The notes: a model not told the origin generated them from the sequence alone. A stretch of 64,000 nucleotides of DNA from Sphingobium sp. CR2-8 (GCF_035818615.1 NZ_JAYKZY010000002.1:684501-748500), one strand, 5' to 3'. Shown: positions 34,426 to 42,657, numbered from the stretch's first letter. A program made the numbers and translations.

Positions 34426-34569
34426 AAGCTTATGGCGCGCTGCCGCTCGTCCGGTTCGTTTGATCTGATCGGCAGCTTTCGTAAGGACCCGGATGTCACC
34501 GGTCCAAATGTAAACGGCCAACTTTGGTCCGCAGATGCCTCGCGCATCCCTGTTCACCAGAATCCCCAT
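34417..34569 (-). CDS. Possible 50-residue small protein
   Basis: A 50-codon minus-strand frame (MGILVNRDARGICGPKLAVY...) fills the gap between the 978-residue gene and the Mrr-like gene and overlaps the former's 3' end by nine bases. It has a protein-like mix of residues and a basic C-terminus, but only a weak AGAAG upstream. It could be a remnant of a longer gene. Confidence 0.25.
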   Translation of the reverse strand: MGILVNRDARGICGPKLAVYIWTGDIRVLTKAADQIKRTGRAAARHKLLT

Positions 34570-34665
34570 GCGATCTTCTAACGGCCAGAGCGTTTCGAAT
34601 TGATCAGAGAAGTGACCAGATGGTACCCCCGCCGCTCAGCTCAGCGTGACGCTGAAAACGGAGTG

Positions 34666-35691
34666 ATGCGATTGTCGGACACATCATCGAACGACGAGCT
34701 ATTCGACTTCAAAAGCCTTAGTCCTCAGGATTTCGAACTCCTCGTTGGCGCGCTGCTCTCTCAATCCGGGTCACCTGTGATCGCACAGTCGCGACCGGGC
34801 CAAAACGCCCCCGATTTCGAAGCAATATCACCGACCGGCGAACGCATGATCGTCGAAGTTAAACACTATCGTCAGCCTATCCCAAGCGCCATCGTGCGCC
34901 AATTTTCCGGCGACATTGCCCGCGCCCGGCTCCAGATGCCCAACACCAAGGGCTTGCTGGTCGTGTCCGGTGACCTGTCCTCAGCGGCGCGACAGGCCAT
35001 CGTGGAAGAGGATGGCCTGGACGTGTGGACGGGACACGACGTTCGTCGGCTGTTGCAGCGCTTCCCCAATGTTGCGAACGCTGCGGCGAACAGCGCGGCG
35101 GCATCGCAGTTGCTCCAGATGATGGCGACCGCGGCCGCGGCGCCAATGCCGCCTCGCCCGCTTTCAGCGCAGTTCGAAGACCGACTCGTTGCCATAAAGG
35201 CCGGCAAAGACGATTGGAGCATGTTTGAGGATTGGGGCACCGAGATCCTAACCGAGATATTCAAGCCCGACCTTGGACCGCCTGACCAACAAACGAGAAC
35301 CGACGATGGCCTGGACATCATGGACGCAATATTTCCCATCCGCGCTGGAAGTCCGCCCTGGGCATTGGTCCGTGCTGAGTATGGAACCCGGTTTGCGGTG
35401 GCTGAGTACAAGAATTACACCGGGCCGATCGGCCCCAAGCAAGTTGAATCCATCCAACAGTATCTCTGGATCCCGGCAAAGCGGCAATTCGGCTTGCTGG
35501 TCTCGCGCGAACTTCCGGCGCCGCAGGCGATTGTCCAACGGCGCCGGGCTTGGCTCGAGCACCAGAAGATGATCGTATTCCTCAGCGCGACCGATCTTAT
35601 AGGCATGCTCGAGATGCGCGAAAACGGCGAAGAGCCGTTCGAGGTGATCGACGCGCAGCTCGAAGAGTTCTTTCGTACGCTCAGTCCGTGA
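34666..35691 (+). CDS. Mrr-like protein with two PD-(D/E)XK domains
   Basis: A 341-residue protein. The first nuclease domain has the Mrr pattern: LSPQDFELLVGALLSQSG (E24), D50 in APDFEAIS and E64-V-K66 in MIVEVKHYRQP. The second part repeats the arrangement: WGTEILTEIF (E193), D217 in DDGLDIMD and E247-Y-K249 in FAVAEYKNYTG. Two sets of catalytic residues in one chain are unusual; Mrr itself has one plus a DNA-binding domain. ATG 34666 follows GGAG, giving a start that matches the conserved region; the longer frame from 34600 is less likely. It probably cuts modified or foreign DNA, alone or with the preceding gene. Confidence 0.68.
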   Translation: MRLSDTSSNDELFDFKSLSPQDFELLVGALLSQSGSPVIAQSRPGQNAPDFEAISPTGERMIVEVKHYRQPIPSAIVRQFSGDIARARLQMPNTKGLLVVSGDLSSAARQAIVEEDGLDVWTGHDVRRLLQRFPNVANAAANSAAASQLLQMMATAAAAPMPPRPLSAQFEDRLVAIKAGKDDWSMFEDWGTEILTEIFKPDLGPPDQQTRTDDGLDIMDAIFPIRAGSPPWALVRAEYGTRFAVAEYKNYTGPIGPKQVESIQQYLWIPAKRQFGLLVSRELPAPQAIVQRRRAWLEHQKMIVFLSATDLIGMLEMRENGEEPFEVIDAQLEEFFRTLSP

Positions 35692-36116
35692 CCATAGAGC
35701 TCCGGACGGCCTGCAACGCTACGGGGGGCGGGTCGCTTGGCTGATGCCAGACTGCTTCGCGCGGAGCGAATGACAGGTGCTTGCAGATGCTGCCGTTCAG
35801 AGCTCGGCTGGCGAACGACGCAATTTGGTCGGCAGCCGACTCCGCGTAAGCGTCAGCTATCCGCGCAAACCGGCGCCGAACCGGACAGTCCCCTATCGGC
35901 CAGTCGTGCGTGTATAAGATGGGAAATCTTACTGTTCGCGCCGCCTCTGGACCCAGTGCGCCACCCCAGAGAGCGACTGAGAAACAGTCAATTCGGGGGT
36001 TATATTCCTACCATGTCATGCAAATGGCCCAAAAATAGATAATGCATAGTGCTGGTCGCGCCTTCGGAAACTCGTTCCCTCATCTATGCCCACATATTTG
36101 AACGCCGCCCGTCACA
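35692..36116. other. Gene-free stretch after the Mrr-like gene
   Basis: About 425 bases with no coding frame that I would support, no clear terminator and no repeat. This may be the right edge of the defence cargo. Confidence 0.4.
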
Positions 36117-36287
36117 TCACCTTCGGGATTCACCGGAAAGCAGCTTAAGCAGCTCGACCTTCTGGCCTATCACGCGGATGTCCTCACGGACGGATTCGAG
36201 AAGAGCATCGTAGAGCTTGCCGTCAGCCGGGTTGATGAAATCCTCAATGCTTGATGGCGAAATCGAATGCCGGAAAAGCGTGTGCAT
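36117..36287 (-). CDS. Possible 56-residue protein
   Basis: A 56-codon frame (MHTLFRHSISPSSIEDFINPADGKLYDALL...) with amphipathic C-terminal helix (IRVIGQKVELLKLLSG). Composition is protein-like and no other frame competes. The ribosome site is weak. It may be a small regulator or phage-type protein; no family is recognised. Confidence 0.4.
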   Translation of the reverse strand: MHTLFRHSISPSSIEDFINPADGKLYDALLESVREDIRVIGQKVELLKLLSGESRR

Positions 36288-36390
36288 GCCGCGCTGTTAC
36301 TTTGTTGATCCCGTTCGGCAGATACGAAACTTAATCCGTTTCGGTTTGGTAATGGTAAAGCGCTGATGCAGCGGCCTTAAAATAACGATG

Positions 36391-36585
36391 TCATTGAACC
36401 GGCCCGGCGCGCAGTATGGCGTCCATGTGATGGGCGATGGATTTCCACACGGCAACGCCGACATCATCGCCTTCGCTTACAAGCTCACCAATTCGTTCTG
36501 CCACCTTCGATGGCGCGCGCTCGCCGTGTCGCTTTAGCAGCATCATTGCGGCACCCAGCATTACTTGATCTTCGGTCATTGTCAT
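36391..36585 (-). CDS. Small DUF6961-like protein
   Basis: A 64-residue helical protein (MTMTEDQVMLGAAMMLLKRHGERAP...). The block VAERIGELVSEGDDVGVAVWKSIAHHMD resembles the small sphingomonad family I know as DUF6961, whose role is unknown. The ATG overlaps the stop of the DUF2513 gene (ATGA), so both were one operon; because the upstream gene is interrupted, coupling may be weakened. Confidence 0.55.
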   Translation of the reverse strand: MTMTEDQVMLGAAMMLLKRHGERAPSKVAERIGELVSEGDDVGVAVWKSIAHHMDAILRAGPVQ

Positions 36586-36953
36586 GGGGCAGTGCCAATA
36601 CCCAACGTCTCCAGTTTCAACATGATAGCAGCCTTCGTGATTGCGCCCATGGTTTCCAGTGACCACGATCCGGCCTTGGTCATCGCCGACTTGGTATGCC
36701 GCCAGATGGCAGGATCACGAATCTTGTCGAGATAGTCATGCCCGGCCCAGGTGAGCCTTATGCCGATCCAGCGCCTTGCGTCGCGGGAGGTGTATGCAGC
36801 AGCCGTCAATCCGGCTTCGGCAAGTAAACGGAAGTGGTGGTCAACCTGATGTTAAGGATAGCCGGAGAGCGCCGGCACCATCAGCGCCTCAGCCCCGTCG
36901 GCAGCCTCCAGCGTCAGCATCAGGTCTCGAATCAGATCAGGGTCGCGCTTCAT
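36582..36953 (-). pseudogene. DUF2513 gene interrupted by an in-frame TAA
   Basis: From ATG 36953 the frame gives MKRDPDLIRDLMLTLEAADG..., the standard N-terminus of DUF2513, then a TAA at 36854-36852 (codon 34). The same frame continues without further stops as HQVDHHFRLLAEAGL and LTWAGHDYLDKIRDPAIW to a normal end at 36582, so the full-length protein would be about 122 residues. A single base change (for instance from GAA or CAA) explains the break. Both halves stay well conserved, so the mutation is recent, or the stop is read through. Confidence 0.8.
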
Positions 36954-37029
36954 TGGCGCATGAGAACAAAATGTGATCGTGTAGGACAGGGGGTATGAAA
37001 GACGGGAGCCGACGCCCCCGTCCATTACA

Positions 37030-37239
37030 TCATCTGTGCCTGCCGTAACGATTGCTTGTCCGAGAGTTTTTATAGCGTCCACCCTTGTGACTGGAGCCGC
37101 TACGCGCGCCGGAATATTGGCCGCCATGGCTGGAGGTGTGATGCTTGCCCCCATAGTTGCGACGAGCTTCAGCCGTTCCACTCATGGACGCGATGGAAAG
37201 GGTTGCGGCCATCATGACCGTGAAGGCGATGCTTTTCAT
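37030..37239 (-). CDS. Small exported basic protein
   Basis: A 69-residue protein with a signal peptide (MKSIAFTVMMAATLSIASMSGTAEA, cleavage near residue 25) and a mature part rich in H, S, G, R and Y (GGKHHTSSHGGQYSGARSG). Low-complexity, strongly basic, probably periplasmic. Function unknown. It lies next to another small exported gene on the same strand. Confidence 0.55.
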   Translation of the reverse strand: MKSIAFTVMMAATLSIASMSGTAEARRNYGGKHHTSSHGGQYSGARSGSSHKGGRYKNSRTSNRYGRHR

Positions 37240-37240
37240 A

Positions 37241-37432
37241 TCAGGCGGGTTTCGCGCCGGGCGTGCCGCACTTGGCGAACTTGCCCTTGGCGTCTTTACA
37301 CTTCTTGGGCGGGGCCTTTGTTTCCGGACATTTGATAAACTTTCCCTTTGCATCCCGACAAGGCGCGGCGTTGGAAACCGCGGGGATGGCAGCGAGGGAA
37401 GCTGCGGCGATGAGAGCAACAACGATCTTCAT
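37241..37432 (-). CDS. Small exported cysteine-repeat protein
   Basis: A 63-residue protein with signal peptide (MKIVVALIAAASLAAIPAVSNA) and two copies of a C-[RK]-D-A-K-G-K-F-x-K-C unit (PCRDAKGKFIKCPE and KCKDAKGKFAKCGT), each likely closed by a disulfide. Similar short repeats occur in small secreted proteins of sphingomonads. Ends two bases before the next gene region. Function unknown. Confidence 0.6.
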   Translation of the reverse strand: MKIVVALIAAASLAAIPAVSNAAPCRDAKGKFIKCPETKAPPKKCKDAKGKFAKCGTPGAKPA

Positions 37433-37490
37433 AGTGGTTCGTCCTGCAATCGACCCAGGAGTGAGTCGCTTAGGAAGATAGACCCGCGCT

Positions 37491-37691
37491 TCAGGCTGGC
37501 TCAATCCGTTTGACATCCAGAAGATCGAAGTCCGCGCGTGTGCCATACACCCGGACTCTCTGGCCGATGAGGTGCCGGTATCGGCAGGACGGATCAAGGC
37601 GCCACTTGCCGCCGCCCTCGATCTTCAGCACGGGATAGACGCCATCACCGATCAGGATGCCGACTTCTTCATGGGCAGCGCCAAGTGGCAT
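37491..37691 (-). CDS. DUF5818-like small protein
   Basis: A 66-residue beta-rich protein: GGGKWRLDPSCRYRHLIGQRVRVYGTRADFDLLDVKRIEP, read in parts, matches the small DUF5818 family common in sphingomonads (OB-like fold). It starts one base after the stop of the S1/P1 nuclease gene (TGA-C-ATG), so it is co-translated with it. Function unknown. Confidence 0.7.
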   Translation of the reverse strand: MPLGAAHEEVGILIGDGVYPVLKIEGGGKWRLDPSCRYRHLIGQRVRVYGTRADFDLLDVKRIEPA

Positions 37692-37692
37692 G

Positions 37693-38505
37693 TCATTTCC
37701 GCTTTGGCTTGGTTGCTGCTGTCGGCGTCACTGGAGCATCGAACACCCGGTTCAGATAGGCAGCGATCCTCACACCACCGCGCTTCAGCCGATCATCCAT
37801 CTCGTTGCGGTGCTGATAGGCATAGTCCCACGATATGCTGGGATTGGTGGGGTAGACCGTTTTGCGCAAGGCGATGCTCTCGCGAAGCCAGGTCGACGGG
37901 TTCGGATCGCTCCAGCCTATCACCTGTTCCGGCGTGATCGATCGCGACAGCCAGCCTGCATATTCCGAATAGGACAAGGAGCGCTGTTCGATCATGGCCG
38001 AGTCCCATACCGAATGCAGGTTGGTCGACTTACCGAACCATGTCACCTTGAAGTCGTTGCCGCCGCGGTCATTGCCTCCGCCGGCATGTAGCGGCTGGTG
38101 AAGGTCGCCAATGATGTGGACAAGGAAGCGCAATGCAAGGCGCTTATCCTCGATCGACGCCTTGGGATCACGAAGGGTGGCGGTGAAACGGTGGAGGGCC
38201 GTCATCGCGTCGCCCTCGGCTGGGGCATCTGACGGCTGATAATCATCGCCTTCACGGACGGTTACATAATGCCATGGGCTTGCCTGCTTCTGCCAAAAAT
38301 CAGCTGAATTGGACTTCTGATCGTCTGGCCATGTCGCTGCTTCTGCCAGGTCTTCGCTGCCAAGCAGGATGCGGACATTGGCGCGCGCAACGCCGCTCAG
38401 GTTTTCGTCAGCTATCGCGCCGGTGATCCGGTGGCCTGTTGGACCCCAGGCATGTGCTTGCGTGGCTGTAAGGAGGGGTAATGCAAGCAGATAGATTTTA
38501 CGCAT
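37693..38505 (-). CDS. S1/P1-family zinc-dependent nuclease
   Basis: A 270-residue exported nuclease. A signal peptide (MRKIYLLALPLLTATQAHA) is followed by the mature N-terminal tryptophan WGPTGH, which in this family binds zinc through its amino group. Other zinc ligands are visible in RFLVHIIGDLHQPLHAGG (HIIGDLHQPLH) and NLHSVWDSAMI. The family cleaves single-stranded DNA and RNA to 5'-nucleotides, in the periplasm or outside, for phosphate and nucleoside supply. AGAGG precedes ATG 38505. Coupled to a DUF5818-like gene. Confidence 0.88.
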   Translation of the reverse strand: MRKIYLLALPLLTATQAHAWGPTGHRITGAIADENLSGVARANVRILLGSEDLAEAATWPDDQKSNSADFWQKQASPWHYVTVREGDDYQPSDAPAEGDAMTALHRFTATLRDPKASIEDKRLALRFLVHIIGDLHQPLHAGGGNDRGGNDFKVTWFGKSTNLHSVWDSAMIEQRSLSYSEYAGWLSRSITPEQVIGWSDPNPSTWLRESIALRKTVYPTNPSISWDYAYQHRNEMDDRLKRGGVRIAAYLNRVFDAPVTPTAATKPKRK

Positions 38506-38693
38506 ATTACCTCTCATGCCCGCTTCTTGATGAAAGGCAATATGTGGAATCCGTGTTCAGATCGCATCTTACTGCTGGCGCATCGAAAGTAGGCGAATTG
38601 CAAAGGCATATAGAATTCCGTTCGCTTGACTTTAAGGGCAGTGCGGGCCAACCTCGCTTGGCGGCCGTGGGGACGGCCATTGGGGGGATGTCT

Positions 38694-39308
38694 ATGAAAT
38701 TCGCTTTTGTCGCGGCGGCGTGTGCCATCGCATTTCCTACCGTCGTCTGCGCCCAGATTGCGCCGTCCGCTACGGCCGCTCTCTCGGTCGGCCCAGACAG
38801 CGCGCAGGTCCTTCGCACAGGCACTGAAATTCAGTTGAAGATGGAAGAGGGCCTATCGACGGAGGGAAAGAAACTGCGCGTGGGGCAGCATTTCCGAATG
38901 TCGGTTGCTGAAGCAGTATCGGTCGGTGGTCAGATCGTCATTCCTGTCGGCTCGCCAGCGACGGGTGAGATCACGGAAGTCCGCAACAAGGGTATGTGGG
39001 GCAAGTCCGGGCATCTGACCGCAGCCTTGCAGTATGTCAGCGTCAATGGGCGGCAAATCCGTCTCACAGGCACTTTCGATGATAAGGGCGTCACTGGCAC
39101 AGGTGGTGTAGTCGCAGCGGTGCTGCTCGTGCCTGTCGTTGGCTTCTTCACCACTGGCACCAGTGCTCGCATAGACTCCGGCGCTCAGATCAAGGGCTTC
39201 ATCGGCGAGGATGTGCCTTTGGTTTTCACTCAGGCAGCGGCACCGGCCCCGATGGCTGTACCCGTCGCACTCAGCCCGACACCGGTGGCTGCGATCGTGC
39301 AGCAGTAA
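38694..39308 (+). CDS. Exported beta-rich protein of unknown function
   Basis: A 204-residue protein with a signal peptide (MKFAFVAAACAIAFPTVVCAQ). The mature part is beta-rich with a conserved-looking VPIGSPATGEITEVRNKGMWGKSGHL-type segment and a hydrophobic glycine-rich loop (GGVVAAVLLVPVVGFF). The proline/alanine-rich tail looks disordered. Possibly an envelope protein related to surface-antigen or conjugation-pilus type barrels; not identified. GGGGGG sits before ATG 38694; it is divergent from the S1/P1 nuclease. Confidence 0.6.
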   Translation: MKFAFVAAACAIAFPTVVCAQIAPSATAALSVGPDSAQVLRTGTEIQLKMEEGLSTEGKKLRVGQHFRMSVAEAVSVGGQIVIPVGSPATGEITEVRNKGMWGKSGHLTAALQYVSVNGRQIRLTGTFDDKGVTGTGGVVAAVLLVPVVGFFTTGTSARIDSGAQIKGFIGEDVPLVFTQAAAPAPMAVPVALSPTPVAAIVQQ

Positions 39309-39512
39309 GGTTGCCGCTCACATTTAGCACTTGATGAGGCGGCTGGTGGTTGAAATGGCCCGTAACCGTTCAGATCAGCCGCCCCCTCATCTGCGTCAGG
39401 TTGCTGGCCGATGGTGGCGATATCGATGAACTCAATCAGCATATCGAAGGAGGCAGGAACTGGTCCGGGGCCGAGCACTTCCTTGAAGCGGGGCGGACAG
39501 GCGCGACAGTTC
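39309..39512. other. Ambiguous stretch, no supported gene
   Basis: Three frames on the two strands are open here and each looks partly protein-like, but none has a ribosome site or known motif. I do not support a gene. Confidence 0.3.
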
Positions 39513-39617
39513 ATGGAGGTCAGACGAGCGGACGGGATCAAATACCTGGCCGACCAACTTCAGGCAGGCGACGAGAAGGCCCTGGCCGCGGCTCGACACT
39601 TCGGCCTTATCCCTTAG
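39513..39617 (+). CDS. Possible 34-residue peptide
   Basis: ATG 39513 opens MEVRRADGIKYLADQLQAGD..., a short helical peptide of 34 residues. The same frame runs on upstream but is not protein-like there. It could be the last part of a decayed gene. Confidence 0.25.
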   Translation: MEVRRADGIKYLADQLQAGDEKALAAARHFGLIP

Positions 39618-39618
39618 C

Positions 39619-39867
39619 TTAGACCCCGTATCGCTTGTTGCCGCCCGAGGTAATGCAGTAGCGGCCGCCACGCGGGCCCACGCATACGTCCCCACCGTTA
39701 CACGGGCAGCTTCCGCTATTTGTGGTTCCCCTGGATCCGCCGCCGCCAGAGTATCCGCGGACCCTACGCCGACTGCTCGTTCTGCGTCTTCCTATGGCGT
39801 CGGCCTCATCCCCTGCGCCTACAGCGGCCACAGCCAGCAATGAAAGAAAGAACGTCCGCCTTTCCAT
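39619..39867 (-). CDS. Small exported protein with PBCV-type basic adaptor motif
   Basis: An 82-residue protein: signal sequence (MERRTFFLSLLAVAAVGAGDEADA), an arginine/serine/glycine-rich linker, two close cysteines (CPCNGGDVC) and a C-terminal GPRGGRYCITSGGNKRYGV that resembles the short basic adaptor motif GPRGG-x-Y. ATG 39867 has GGGGGA upstream. Probably secreted; role unknown. Confidence 0.55.
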   Translation of the reverse strand: MERRTFFLSLLAVAAVGAGDEADAIGRRRTSSRRRVRGYSGGGGSRGTTNSGSCPCNGGDVCVGPRGGRYCITSGGNKRYGV

Positions 39868-40029
39868 CTTATTCCCCCGAATCGATCGTCCGATCATGGG
39901 CAACGGAAACCGACGTGTCGATCAGGCAGAACCGGAGGATTATCCATTTCGGAGTAGTTACGTGTTTGTAGTGGACGGGGCACTTGAGTTGGTGCTTTTT
40001 ATCTCGTGACCCGCTGGTTGGACGCCAAC

Positions 40030-40710
40030 ATGCTTGAAGACGATTATGCCGAAATCGATCCTCGCCTGGTGTTGGATCGGCTGATCGCTAGGAATGGCGA
40101 AAACTATGCCGATCTCTCTCGTCTTCTTGGTCGCAATCCTGCCTATATCCAGCAGTTCATAAAGCGCGGGACACCACGGAAATTGGATGAGGCGGACCGG
40201 CAGGTCTTGGCCCGCTATTTTGGCGTGCCGGAACAGATGTTGGGCGGGGCCAGGGAACCTGCCCTCACGCCTGCAGCCGCACTTGGTATGCCAACGGCTA
40301 TCGCAGTGCCGCGGCTGGCGCTGGGTGCGTCGGCGGGGCAGGGGTCGCTGGACGAGAATGAGCAGGCGGGGGGCGTGATGGCGTTCGATGCCCGTTGGCT
40401 GCGATATCTTGGGGTGCGACCGCAAGGCGTTTCCATCATCCGGGTTGAAGGCGAATCGATGGTACCGACGCTGAACGACGGCGACGACATCATGGTCGAT
40501 CATGACGATAATGCCGGACGCCTGCGCGACGGGGTCTATGTGTTGCGGCTCGACGGAGTGCTGATGGTAAAGCGTATTGCCATGGGGCCGCGAAAGGGGC
40601 GTTTCAGCTTGTTAAGCGACAATTCTCTGTATCCAGGATGGCAGGACCTTGGACCTGACTTGGTGCAGGTGGTTGGGCGGGTAGTATGGACGGGGCGGCG
40701 GCTATGCTAG
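40030..40710 (+). CDS. S24-family (LexA/CI-like) repressor-protease
   Basis: A 226-residue protein. The N-terminal part (VLDRLIARNGENYADLSRLLGRNPAYIQQFIKRG) is a helix-turn-helix of the kind found in phage-type repressors. The C-terminal S24 domain has S143 (VEGESMVPTLNDGD) and K181 (LRLDGVLMVKRI), the catalytic dyad for self-cleavage. ATG 40030 is preferred over the upstream GTG. Such proteins are switched by RecA-driven autocleavage. The stop overlaps the stop of the convergent RadC-like gene by four bases. The target promoter is not identified. Confidence 0.85.
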   Translation: MLEDDYAEIDPRLVLDRLIARNGENYADLSRLLGRNPAYIQQFIKRGTPRKLDEADRQVLARYFGVPEQMLGGAREPALTPAAALGMPTAIAVPRLALGASAGQGSLDENEQAGGVMAFDARWLRYLGVRPQGVSIIRVEGESMVPTLNDGDDIMVDHDDNAGRLRDGVYVLRLDGVLMVKRIAMGPRKGRFSLLSDNSLYPGWQDLGPDLVQVVGRVVWTGRRLC

Positions 40711-41144
40711 AGTTGCCCAGCATCTCGCATGCTGAAATAATCACTATCTGCCACGATGAAATGGTCATGCATGATAAGGCCGAGCAGATTGCAAGCGGCT
40801 ATCACGCGCCTTGTCTCATCTCTGTCCTGTCGCGAGGGCTGGGCTTGGCCAGAAGGATGGTTATGGCCCATCACGATCATCGAGCCGCAGCGTAGTAAGG
40901 CTGATCGAAGCACGAGAGGTAAATCGTACTCGACCTGGTCAATCTGGCCTTCGAAATAGATGTCGCCGACCGGCTTCGAAAGATCGCCATCATAAAAGAA
41001 AAATTGGAGGCGTTCGCGCTTTAAGCCCCGAAAGCGCGAAATCTTGTCGGCGATCCATTGCTGTTTCAGACGGCGAACTTCTGCTGCCGCTTCCTCCGGT
41101 GATAGCCGTAAGCGCCGATCGCCATCGACAGCAGTGTCGGCCAT
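40707..41144 (-). CDS. RadC-like JAMM/MPN domain protein
   Basis: About 145 residues with the JAMM metalloprotease-type motif H-N-H-P-S-G-x4-P-S-x2-D (MGHNHPSGQAQPSRQDRDETRR) and the following AACNLLGLIMHDHFIV, as in RadC C-terminal domains. The N-terminal RadC HhH region is missing, as in many plasmid and island copies. ATG 41144 (MADTAVDGDRRL) would overlap the membrane-protein gene by 79 bases; an internal non-ATG start is possible. RadC-like proteins are linked to mobile elements; their activity is unproven. Confidence 0.7.
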   Translation of the reverse strand: MADTAVDGDRRLRLSPEEAAAEVRRLKQQWIADKISRFRGLKRERLQFFFYDGDLSKPVGDIYFEGQIDQVEYDLPLVLRSALLRCGSMIVMGHNHPSGQAQPSRQDRDETRRVIAACNLLGLIMHDHFIVADSDYFSMRDAGQL

Positions 41145-41500
41145 GCCCACCATCCGGCCAGAAAAGCATAAGGGAATGCGACTATCGACACCGCCATCAG
41201 CATGGCCATGTGCGTGTATATGGTGAGCAGATGAAATGACGTTGCCCATAGCGGCCAGAACCTGTCACTCTTGAGCGACAGCGCGATCAGCGCTGCCGCC
41301 AGAAGCCCATCGATAAGGAGCACATCCAGCTCAACGCTCCGGTATCTGACTGGTAAGGCCGAGGTGGCAAAATGGGTTCCCACCAAAGCCAGCAGGAACA
41401 GGCACACCCCAATTCTCTCATACTTCCCGCCCCAGAGTGCCGAAAGGATGAGGATCACCGGCACGTACAACCAGTTCAGATACCAGAGGAGAAGGGTCAA
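41066..41500 (-). CDS. Small polytopic membrane protein
   Basis: A 144-residue protein with about five hydrophobic segments (LLLWYLNWLYVPVILILSAL, CLFLLALVGTHFATSAL, LLIDGLLAAALIALSL, LLTIYTHMAMLMAVSIVAF, LAGWWAWPTLLSMAI) and a basic tail (HRRKRQQKF). The first codon is TTG with no good ribosome site. Resembles hypothetical proteins often seen in sphingomonad genomes; function unknown. Confidence 0.6.
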   Translation of the reverse strand: MTLLLWYLNWLYVPVILILSALWGGKYERIGVCLFLLALVGTHFATSALPVRYRSVELDVLLIDGLLAAALIALSLKSDRFWPLWATSFHLLTIYTHMAMLMAVSIVAFPYAFLAGWWAWPTLLSMAIGAYGYHRRKRQQKFAV

Positions 41501-41524
41501 GCAGCTGTGCTCCAGGCTACTACA

Positions 41525-41863
41525 TCAAGGCATGGCCGGCTTTTGCTCAAGCCCTCCGAATGCCGAAACATCCAGGCGCAGTTGCTTGCCGGTGTCGGCA
41601 AGACGGCTATGTGCGTCAACAACCGAAGCCCGTCCCTTGATCATCGTGTTCAGCGCCTCACCCAGACTGGACAGAGCATCCTGACCATAGATGGCCGACA
41701 ATTGCGCGTCCACGCGGGCATCGACCAGCATTGCCGTCAAACCTGCTAGATGGCTGATGCTGGTGTCGATAGCGATTTCGGTTGCCCGGAGCTTGTTCGC
41801 AACCTTTGGGGCTTCGCTATGAAGGGCCGACTGGCGTTGGCGCAGGGTGACGACTGAAGACAT
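41525..41863 (-). CDS. Hypothetical helical protein
   Basis: A 112-residue all-helical protein (MSSVVTLRQRQSALHSEAPKVANKLRA...) with no membrane segment. A strong AAAGGAG precedes ATG 41863. It lies between the membrane protein and the LuxR-type gene on the same strand, so the three may be one transcript. Function unknown. Confidence 0.55.
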   Translation of the reverse strand: MSSVVTLRQRQSALHSEAPKVANKLRATEIAIDTSISHLAGLTAMLVDARVDAQLSAIYGQDALSSLGEALNTMIKGRASVVDAHSRLADTGKQLRLDVSAFGGLEQKPAMP

Positions 41864-41923
41864 GATTCATCTCCTTTGGACTGCTCTCGCAGCCCAGTGG
41901 CGATCGGCCTGATGGCAGGCCGA

Positions 41924-42496
41924 CTAGGTTAAGCGGATGAGGATACGCAAAAGTGTTTCGTAGCTGCTCAGTGCGCCAACTGACACCAACATGATGGCCA
42001 GAGGCAGAATGACCAGAATTATAACCCTTTGGACCGCTGAGAGATCATTGGTCGCTCCCCGATAAGCAGGGATCAGCCAACCAAATGGACCAAGCCATCG
42101 GCGCCACCCCCTGCTTGGAACAATGCTTGGGGGTGAACCCGCCGCCTCGGCAAGAGGAGACGAGGGGTTAACCCATTTCGGGGGAGGGGCCTCTATTTCT
42201 GTCTGCTCGCAATCCTCCAGAACGATGCAGTCACCTAGGGAGATATTGCCGGTCGTGGTCTGCTCGAATGCGATGAAACTTCGTGCTGCCTCGACGCTGG
42301 TCGATACCTGTAGGATCTTCCGGGCGGCCGCGAGATGCTGCTTGACCGTTTCCGGCGAGTTTCCAAGCCGGATCGCAATTTCCTTAATCCGGTAACCTTG
42401 ACCCAAAAGCCGCAAGCAGTCGCGCTGCCTATCCGTCAATCGCGACATGGCGACTGCATCCGACGACACCCCCGCGCCTACCTGTGCGTTCGTCAT
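41924..42496 (-). CDS. LuxR-type regulator with C-terminal membrane anchor
   Basis: A 190-residue protein. The LuxR helix-turn-helix is at residues 18-75 (LTDRQRDCLRLLGQGYRIKEIAIRLG, then SPETVKQHLAAARKILQV). A proline-rich linker follows and residues about 160-185 form a transmembrane helix (VIILVILPLAIMLVSVGALSS). There is no receiver or autoinducer domain. A DNA-binding domain held at the membrane is unusual for the LuxR family; activity may be set by release or membrane state. Confidence 0.78.
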   Translation of the reverse strand: MTNAQVGAGVSSDAVAMSRLTDRQRDCLRLLGQGYRIKEIAIRLGNSPETVKQHLAAARKILQVSTSVEAARSFIAFEQTTTGNISLGDCIVLEDCEQTEIEAPPPKWVNPSSPLAEAAGSPPSIVPSRGWRRWLGPFGWLIPAYRGATNDLSAVQRVIILVILPLAIMLVSVGALSSYETLLRILIRLT

Positions 42497-42657
42497 CTAG
42501 CCCCATCCTACCCTGAATGAACGGGTGTGATATGGAGTAGGGCAGGGTTAACACGTGCGCAACCAAGTTAATTCGGCAGGCGAACGATGACGGCTATGCC
42601 CTTTTCGATGACAGCTAGCCCTGCTGGCGCACGGACGCCTGGCGGCAATCCATGCTG

